In this document: positions 58,606-64,000 of the stretch, piece by piece | Layout: every line of letters starts with the position of its first letter | Position numbering within the stretch: position 1 is the stretch's first letter | Assembly: GCF_017353175.1 (NCBI RefSeq) | Contig: NZ_JAFMYW010000002.1 | Location: 620,001-684,000 of the forward strand | Direction of reading: 5' to 3' | DNA length: 64,000 nt | From: Fibrella forsythiae | GTDB taxonomy: Bacteria > Bacteroidota > Bacteroidia > Cytophagales > Spirosomataceae | Program-made: the position numbers and the translations under genes | The notes under the pieces: model-generated | What the model was told of the DNA's origin: nothing | Seen by the model: only the letters and a program-made list of their open reading frames with translations | Databases searched by the model: none

Positions 58606-60108
58606 ATGAAAAATATAGCACTCGCCTGTCTGGCGCTGACCTCATTGGTGCTGGTATCCTGCACTGATGACCTGACTCAAATTCCTATTTCGGCCGCCAC
58701 CACGTCGACGTTCTATTCGCAGACGAACGACTTCTTGCAGGCCAGCAACGCCGTGTACAGCGACCTGAGGGGCTTTCCCGACCGGCAGCTGAACCTGTCG
58801 GAAACGCGCTCGGATAACCTGTACGCCGTGTCGGATGGCGGCGTTCGTGACTGGGAAGGCATCAACAGCTTTCAGAAGAGTATTGCGGCCAATCCGTACG
58901 TGTCAGAAGCCTGGACGACCAATTTCAACGGTATTTTCCGGGCCAACACCTTGCTCGATCAGTTGCAGAAAAACGGGAAGGTCATTTCAGATGCTGGTTT
59001 GCGGACCCGCCTGGAAGCGGAAGCCAAATTCCTGCGGGCTTTCTTCTACTTCGATCTGGTTCGCTTCTTCGGCAAAGTACCCATCATCGATCACCCGGTT
59101 ACGGCCAATGAAGCCATTGCGATTCCGCGTAGCCCGGTGAAGGATGTGTACGCGCTGATCCTGTCTGACCTGACGTTTGCCGCCTCGAACCTGCCCGAAA
59201 CGTATGCCGCTACCGATAAAGGTCGGGCCACGCGTTATGCCGCCAAAGCAGCGCTGGCCCTGGTGTATATGACCCGCTCCGGACCAACCTACGACATTGA
59301 AGGACCCGGTTTAGGCGTCAGCGAATGGTCACAGGCGCTCACGAACCTGAATGACATCATTACGAGCGGGAAATATTCGTCAGTATCGTCCTACACGAGC
59401 ATTTTCTCCTACACGAACGAGAATAATCCGGAGGTAATCTTTGATGTGCAATATGCCAACGGACTGACGCCTGTCGTAGGCGCTACGTTCCCCTGGGTGC
59501 TTGTGCCCGATACCTGGTTTCAGGCCAATGGTAAAGGCACGCAGGGCGGTCTGACCATTCGTCCGGCCGCGCTCGATCTGGTGAACTCATACACGGCCAC
59601 CGATGTACGAAAAGCATTCTCGATCCAGAGCGGGTATACGTTCAATGGCGTGGCCGAAACCCGGCCGTTTATCAAGAAGTACGTTGACCTGACCAGAGTG
59701 CCCACCAACAACCGCCTCGACTGGCCGATTAACTTCATCGTGTACCGCTACACTGATATCCTGATGCTGAAAGCCGAGTGTATTCTGCGGGGCGGTAGTG
59801 GCGGTACGCAGGCCGATGTTGATGCGATTGTGAACCAGGTACGTACCCGCGCCGGACTGACTGCTATTACGAATGTGACGTTCCCGCAGTTGTTGCAGGA
59901 ACGCCGCAAGGAATTGATCGGTGAAGGGTCGCGCTGGCATGATCTGGTGCGCAGTGGCCTGATTGAGACCATTATGCCCGCCTGGATCGCTGCCGAAGAT
60001 GTGCAGAAGCAGATGCAGCCGTTCCAGAAAAACTACATTCTTTACCCGGTGCCTCAGGCTGAGTTAGACGCTAAGCCGGGCTTATACACGCAGAATTCAG
60101 GGTATTAA
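58606..60108 (+). CDS. SusD/RagB-family nutrient-binding outer-membrane lipoprotein
   Basis: 500 residues. The lipoprotein signal MKNIALACLALTSLVLVSC puts the lipid on Cys19. The all-helical TPR-like SusD fold is seen from LTQIPISAATTSTFYSQTND and LEAEAKFLRAFFYFDLVRFF with FGKVPIID, through YRYTDILMLKAECILRGGSG, to LQERRKELIGEGSRWHDLVR near the C-terminus. It forms a lid over the SusC receptor encoded 14 bases upstream. Together they form the core of a small utilisation locus with the cupin and Nudix genes after it. Confidence 0.95.
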   Translation: MKNIALACLALTSLVLVSCTDDLTQIPISAATTSTFYSQTNDFLQASNAVYSDLRGFPDRQLNLSETRSDNLYAVSDGGVRDWEGINSFQKSIAANPYVSEAWTTNFNGIFRANTLLDQLQKNGKVISDAGLRTRLEAEAKFLRAFFYFDLVRFFGKVPIIDHPVTANEAIAIPRSPVKDVYALILSDLTFAASNLPETYAATDKGRATRYAAKAALALVYMTRSGPTYDIEGPGLGVSEWSQALTNLNDIITSGKYSSVSSYTSIFSYTNENNPEVIFDVQYANGLTPVVGATFPWVLVPDTWFQANGKGTQGGLTIRPAALDLVNSYTATDVRKAFSIQSGYTFNGVAETRPFIKKYVDLTRVPTNNRLDWPINFIVYRYTDILMLKAECILRGGSGGTQADVDAIVNQVRTRAGLTAITNVTFPQLLQERRKELIGEGSRWHDLVRSGLIETIMPAWIAAEDVQKQMQPFQKNYILYPVPQAELDAKPGLYTQNSGY

Positions 60109-60295
60109 AACGATGTCGGATCGGGACTCTTAGCTCTCGAATTTGAGCACGTTTTCGTAGTTTTTTGGTCAATAAGTGGTCATTCCTTGTCATAAGGGGG
60201 GCATTGGTTGTAAATCGCATAGTATTACCTATACGACCAGTGACGGTCTTCTGGCAAGGAATGATTTTTTAGTGTACGCTTACCTCCTGCAGCGA

Positions 60296-60643
60296 ATGAA
60301 CATACTACCGTTTGAGCAACAATTTGTCGATGCCGATGCTATTGCCTGGGACACCGTGGGTGAGGGCGTACGCCGGAAGATACTGACCTACGATAATAAC
60401 CTGATGATGGTCGTTGTCGATTTCGAACAGGGTGGAGTAGGGGCCATGCATAAGCACTATCATACCCAGATCAGCTACGTAAAAAGCGGGATGTTCACTA
60501 TTACCATCGGCGACGAAGAGCGCGTGCTGAAAGCGGGCGACGCCTATTACATTCCGCCCAATGTGCTTCACGGAGCCGTGTGCCAGGAAGCCGGCACGCT
60601 GGTTGATGTGTTTACGCCCATGCGGGAGGATTTTGTATCGTAA
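60296..60643 (+). CDS. Cupin-domain protein
   Basis: 115 residues from the ATG at 60296; a GTG-initiated frame to 60176 would add 40 residues with no pattern. The single cupin barrel has the metal motif 1 as GVGAMHKHYHTQISYVKSGM (HxHx, Glu replaced) and motif 2 GDAYYIPPNVLHGAVCQEAG. This compact type is common beside Sus genes, where it may be a sugar-binding or isomerase-like protein (for example pectin-pathway KdgF-like cupins), which would fit the kduI relic elsewhere in this window; that is a guess. It follows susD by 187 bases without a clear terminator. Confidence 0.85.
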   Translation: MNILPFEQQFVDADAIAWDTVGEGVRRKILTYDNNLMMVVVDFEQGGVGAMHKHYHTQISYVKSGMFTITIGDEERVLKAGDAYYIPPNVLHGAVCQEAGTLVDVFTPMREDFVS

Positions 60644-60697
60644 GCTGGGTAAGTGCAAACCACCCCTGAAAAAACTCATATCAATACCCGTTTCCCA

Positions 60698-61411
60698 ATG
60701 AAATCAGCGTATCAGCACAACACGCGCATCCTCGTTGCCCTGGACTGTATCATCTTCGGGTTCGATGGGGAGACGTTGAAACTGTTGCTGATCAAACGCA
60801 ATTTCGAGCCGCAGTTTGGCAACTGGTCGTTGATGGGGGGCTTCCTGAATGAAGGCGAAGATTTAGAAGAAGCCGCCGACCGAATTCTGTACAACCTCAC
60901 CGGCCTGCATAACAACTACCTGGAACAGTTGCAGACGTTCGGTACCGTTCATCGCGACCCCGTTGAGCGCACCATTTCAGTGGTTTACTACTCGCTGGTC
61001 AACATTGCTGATCAGGACGTAACCGCCATTCAGGCACATAACGCGTCGTGGATCAGCCTGGAAAATAAGCCCCCGCTGATTTTTGACCACGATCAGATGG
61101 TAAAAGTGGCTCTGCAACGGTTGCGGTACAAAGCAGCGCTCCATCCGATCGGATTTGAGTTGCTGCCTCAGAAATTCACGGTGCCTCAGTTGCAGAAGCT
61201 CTACGAAGCCATCTACGATACGCAGCTCGATCGACGCAATTTCAGCCGCAAGATCATGGCTACCGACCTGCTGCTCAGCACCGGCGAAAAGGACACCAAT
61301 TCGGTGACCAAGAAGGCCCAACTCTATAGCCTCAATACCGAAAAATACCAGAAGTACCTCGCCGGGTATTACACCTTCCTGCCCGAACTGGCAGAACTCA
61401 CAGCCCGTTGA
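60698..61411 (+). CDS. Nudix-domain transcriptional regulator (NrtR/AraR-like)
   Basis: 237 residues from the ATG at 60698. The N-terminal Nudix-fold domain (about 10-140) starts RILVALDCIIFGFDGETLKL and has LMGGFLNEGEDLEEAADRIL, where the Nudix box is degenerate, suggesting ligand binding rather than hydrolysis. The C-terminal part (about 145-237) is a winged-helix DNA-binding domain (FTVPQLQKLYEAIYDTQLDR, NFSRKIMATDLLLSTGEK). Bacteroidota AraR-type regulators of sugar-use genes have this layout. It follows the cupin by 54 bases, so it probably regulates the preceding SusCD locus. Confidence 0.88.
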   Translation: MKSAYQHNTRILVALDCIIFGFDGETLKLLLIKRNFEPQFGNWSLMGGFLNEGEDLEEAADRILYNLTGLHNNYLEQLQTFGTVHRDPVERTISVVYYSLVNIADQDVTAIQAHNASWISLENKPPLIFDHDQMVKVALQRLRYKAALHPIGFELLPQKFTVPQLQKLYEAIYDTQLDRRNFSRKIMATDLLLSTGEKDTNSVTKKAQLYSLNTEKYQKYLAGYYTFLPELAELTAR

Positions 61412-61691
61412 TTGTCTCCGTTTCGCGCCCATACCTACCCTGCTCTTATAGTTGGGCTGGATGTATACGCCCGTAGATGAGGTGACTGCGCGCCCGTCTG
61501 AAAACAGATCCCCTGAACCGCTCATAGTGGGAGCCAGATCGAATCCGAATGCCACGCGTCGTTGGGAATTTATCGGGCGATTATGGATCGCCGAATCGGG
61601 AAAGTAATCCGGCCCTGCCCGACTTGTCCAGGTTGCATCAGCCCGCAAGTTCATGTTATCAACGTACCTGGAACCCGATTTTTATTGACAA
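61412..61691 (-). pseudogene. Orphan coding-like fragment, possibly an outer-membrane protein end
   Basis: Between a stop near 61686 and the Nudix gene, the minus strand has about 85 sense codons with a protein-like reading: GSRYVDNMNLRADATWTSRA, then PDYFPDSAIHNRPINSQRRV, AFGFDLAPTMSGSGDLFSDG and STGVYIQPNYKSRVGMG. The alternating pattern suggests beta strands. The frame then runs into the antisense of the Nudix gene, and no start or natural end is preserved. I could not assign it to a family; it is likely a gene remnant. Confidence 0.4.
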
Positions 61692-61899
61692 TGAACGGGT
61701 TGCGTCAGAAAAGTGAGATTAAAATGACGTAAAAGAACGTAGTAAAAGGGTGCGCAAGAAAAAAGCATATTTTAGCAATATACAGTCAGTTTGTGAGGTA
61801 AAGGACTAATAGACATCCGAATAGTTCTAATTATTGGCTAGCTTTTGGCCGATGATGACTTTATTTTATCATTAACTAGTTTTTAATGTAATAGCATTT

Positions 61900-61907
61900 T
61901 AGGTTTG
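61900..61907 (+). promoter_or_regulatory. Candidate -7 element for the second susC
   Basis: TAGGTTTG at 61900-61907 matches TAnnTTTG, in a very AT-rich stretch (61690-61930). The leader to the ATG at 62012 would be about 100 bases. A -33 TTG is not evident at the ideal place. The rest of the 61692-62011 gap holds no gene. Confidence 0.4.
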
Positions 61908-62011
61908 AATTGTAGAATAAAATCAATAGGTCCGATAGAAGAGCTATAGAAATGCCTACAGCCCTTGTTTCCCTCAACTGTTCCTTTCTTCCTACTAAAC
62001 ATCTCAGGATT

Positions 62012-64000
62012 ATGAAAAAACAAGTACAAACCGGGCGGGTGCGTGCAGTAGTCAGACATGCACTTCTCCCACTAGCGTTCAGCGTATCGGTCGGCATTGC
62101 CGTCGCTACGCCCGGCGCTGATCGACCACGTTTATATAAGGGTATACCCCTGACAGCCAACGGTATTGGCGTTAGAAAAGACATTCTTGTGTCAGGTGTC
62201 GTAACCGATGACAAAGGCGAAGGCTTGCCTGGCGTAAACGTAGTTATCAAAGGCACCACAAAAGGAGCCACTACCGACGCCCAGGGGCAGTTTTCGATCA
62301 ACGTACCTAATGCCAACACGGTACTGGTTGTGTCGTTCGTGGGCTATAAATCGCAGGAACTTACAGTCGGTAACCAGACCAAATTATCGGTCAGATTGCT
62401 GGCCGATGAGCAGGCGCTCGACGAGGTTGTGGTGGTTGGTTACGGTACGCAGTCGCGGGGAACGGTGACGGGTTCGGTGGCGGCCGTTAAGTCGGAAGAT
62501 ATTCTGCGGACACCAGCCGTGGCTACGTCGAGTGCGCTGGTTGGCCGTGTTCCGGGTATCACGGCTCGTCAGGGCGATGCCCGCCCCGGTAATGGCACGA
62601 GCCTCCAGATCCGTAATATGGGTACGCCCTTGTTCGTCATCGATGGCATCGTGGCCGACGAAACGCAGTTCAACAACCTCGGTATAAACGACGTCGAGAA
62701 TATCTCGATTCTGAAAGATGGGTCGGCAGCTATTTACGGACTGCGGGCGGCCAATGGCGTTGTGCTGGTAACTACCAAGAAGGGTAAAGCCGGTCAGAAA
62801 CCAGTGATCAGCCTGTCGGGATATTATGGGCTACAGAACTTCACGCGTTACCCCAAACCAGCCAACGCCTATCAGCACGTTCGGGGGCTGGCCGAGTCGG
62901 ATCAGAACCGGGGTATTGCCACAACCATTACGCCGGCCGAACTGGAAAAATGGCGCGTCGGTACCGAGAAGGGCTACCAGAGTTTCGATTACTACAACAT
63001 GGTGATGCGGCCCAACGTACCCCAGTCGTACCTTAACGGCAGTGTATCGGGCGGTTCAGACAATGTGTCCTATTATGTGTCGGCCAGCCATCTGTCTCAG
63101 GATGCGCTCATCGAAGATTATAAGTTCAAACGGAGTAATTTCCAGGCAAACGTAGAAGCGGGGCTCAGTAAAAAACTTCGCATTGGCACCCAGATCAGCG
63201 GACGGATCGAGGATCGGTTTCAGACAGGTGTACCAGGTCTTGACGACTATTTCAACCCGTTTCTGAGTATCTTCTCTATGTGGCCAACCGAGCGGCCATA
63301 CGCCAACGATAATCCGAAGTACATCAATCAGACGCATAACGTAAACGTAAACCCGGCTACCTACAAGAAAGAAATTACCGGTACGATCAGCGAGATCACG
63401 CGGGCGGTCAAGGCCAACTTTACGGCGCAGTACGATTTCGATTTTGGGCTGGCGCTGAAAGGAACGTATTCGTACAACTTCACCAACTTCGACTTCGACG
63501 GGTTCGAGTACACGTACGATGCCTACACCTATGATGCAAAAACCGATACCTACAACGTAGTGCCGGGTGGTGGTAATCAAAACCCCTGGCGCGAACGCCG
63601 CAAGCGGAATGTCGTTGACCGGTTCATGCAGGTACAGGCTACCTATAACAAGCAGTTTGGCGATCACGGCCTGTCGGGCGTCCTGGCTTACGAACGCTAC
63701 GATACCGACAATAAGTACATGATCGTGCACACAGTGCCACCCAACAACTATATTCCGCTGATGTCATTCGCCAACCAGGATTACCTGCTCGACGAATGGA
63801 ACGTGACGGCGCGGGCGGGTTACATTGGCCGGGTCAACTACAACTACAAGCAGCGGTATCTGGTTGAAGCGCTGGGCCGGTACGATGGGTCATTCCTGTT
63901 TGCGCCGGGTCGCCGGTATGGTTTCTTCCCCGGTGCGTCGGTGGGCTGGCGGGCTTCTGAAGAAGATTTCTTCAAAAATAGCGGCGTTGGCAGGGTGGTC
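62012..64000 (+). CDS. SusC/RagA-family TonB-linked receptor, second copy (cut by window end)
   Basis: 663 codons are visible from the ATG at 62012 to the window end, with no stop. A signal-like N-terminus with a long basic stretch (MKKQVQTGRVRAVVRHALLP) is followed by a carboxypeptidase-like domain (VSGVVTDDKGEGLPGVNVVI, then FVGYKSQELTVGNQTKL). The SusC marker ALDEVVVVGYGTQSRGTVTG comes next, then the plug (LVGRVPGITARQGDARPGN, PLFVIDGIVADETQF, AAIYGLRAANGVVLVTTKKG). The barrel follows. It differs clearly from the 55406 copy. A SusD partner is expected beyond the right edge. Confidence 0.93.
   Translation, partial: MKKQVQTGRVRAVVRHALLPLAFSVSVGIAVATPGADRPRLYKGIPLTANGIGVRKDILVSGVVTDDKGEGLPGVNVVIKGTTKGATTDAQGQFSINVPNANTVLVVSFVGYKSQELTVGNQTKLSVRLLADEQALDEVVVVGYGTQSRGTVTGSVAAVKSEDILRTPAVATSSALVGRVPGITARQGDARPGNGTSLQIRNMGTPLFVIDGIVADETQFNNLGINDVENISILKDGSAAIYGLRAANGVVLVTTKKGKAGQKPVISLSGYYGLQNFTRYPKPANAYQHVRGLAESDQNRGIATTITPAELEKWRVGTEKGYQSFDYYNMVMRPNVPQSYLNGSVSGGSDNVSYYVSASHLSQDALIEDYKFKRSNFQANVEAGLSKKLRIGTQISGRIEDRFQTGVPGLDDYFNPFLSIFSMWPTERPYANDNPKYINQTHNVNVNPATYKKEITGTISEITRAVKANFTAQYDFDFGLALKGTYSYNFTNFDFDGFEYTYDAYTYDAKTDTYNVVPGGGNQNPWRERRKRNVVDRFMQVQATYNKQFGDHGLSGVLAYERYDTDNKYMIVHTVPPNNYIPLMSFANQDYLLDEWNVTARAGYIGRVNYNYKQRYLVEALGRYDGSFLFAPGRRYGFFPGASVGWRASEEDFFKNSGVGRVV

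Noticed and set aside
60977-61654. 225-codon minus-strand frame across the Nudix gene
   Set aside because: The second two thirds are antisense to the Nudix regulator; only the first 80 codons look real and are listed as a fragment.
1-64000. tRNA, rRNA or riboswitch genes
   Set aside because: I saw no tRNA cloverleaf with TTCGAAT-type arm or 3' CCA context, no rRNA block, and no recognisable riboswitch core; a covariance search would be needed to be certain.

Overview
The window looks like chromosomal DNA of a Bacteroidota bacterium, most likely a Spirosoma/Fibrella-type member of the Cytophagales. This rests on paired SusC/SusD proteins, a second SusC, an outer-membrane beta-barrel receptor, Bacteroidota-typical small families (DUF2480, DUF2141, NamZ/DUF1343), a NagB-LmbE fusion, a GMC dehydrogenase with a gluconate-2-dehydrogenase-type small subunit, and promoters of the TAnnTTTG type with few clear Shine-Dalgarno sites. 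The species assignment is inference. I saw no rRNA, tRNA, CRISPR array, phage module or intact transposase.

Layout. 0-7 kb: end of an S41 protease, tsaB, two small membrane proteins, an AraC regulator, the GMC/subunit-3 pair, and DUF2141 and DUF2480 proteins. 7-19 kb: PspC-like protein, cold-shock protein, lysS, dprA, fasciclin protein, lipoprotein, GlsB-like membrane protein, a response regulator/histidine kinase pair with an exported basic protein, then a run of stress/redox enzymes (nitroreductase, DsbA-like, YceI), TetR and an esterase. 19.8-21.2 kb: a 1.4 kb decayed stretch with the remains of kduI. 21-32 kb: two polytopic membrane proteins, M28 peptidase, aldo/keto reductase, MerR, alaS, a lipoprotein and gpmA. 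32-38 kb: MarR, TonB receptor, sorbosone-type dehydrogenase, ribD. 38-50 kb: nagA, aroE, an exonuclease, an oxidoreductase, the nagB-lmbE fusion, NamZ and glmM, so amino-sugar and cell-wall recycling functions are concentrated here although not in one operon. 50-55 kb: an ECF sigma/anti-sigma/adhesin-like operon, photolyase and a class A beta-lactamase-like protein. 55-64 kb: a SusC-SusD pair with a cupin and a Nudix-type regulator, then a second SusC cut by the window end.

The most unusual material is between the genes. About a dozen long inverted repeats, most with arms of 20-47 bp, lie against or across stop codons. Their arms differ from place to place, but several share sequence blocks. 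Two further elements are nested palindromes built on a GCCCCGTCGGGGC-type core, also just after stop codons. Separately, the heptamer GGTACGT/ACGTACC occurs about 70 times (counted by eye) in all reading frames and between genes, against about 8 expected at equal base frequencies. I found no clearly new multi-gene defence or biosynthetic system; the repeat families are the best candidates for something not yet described.
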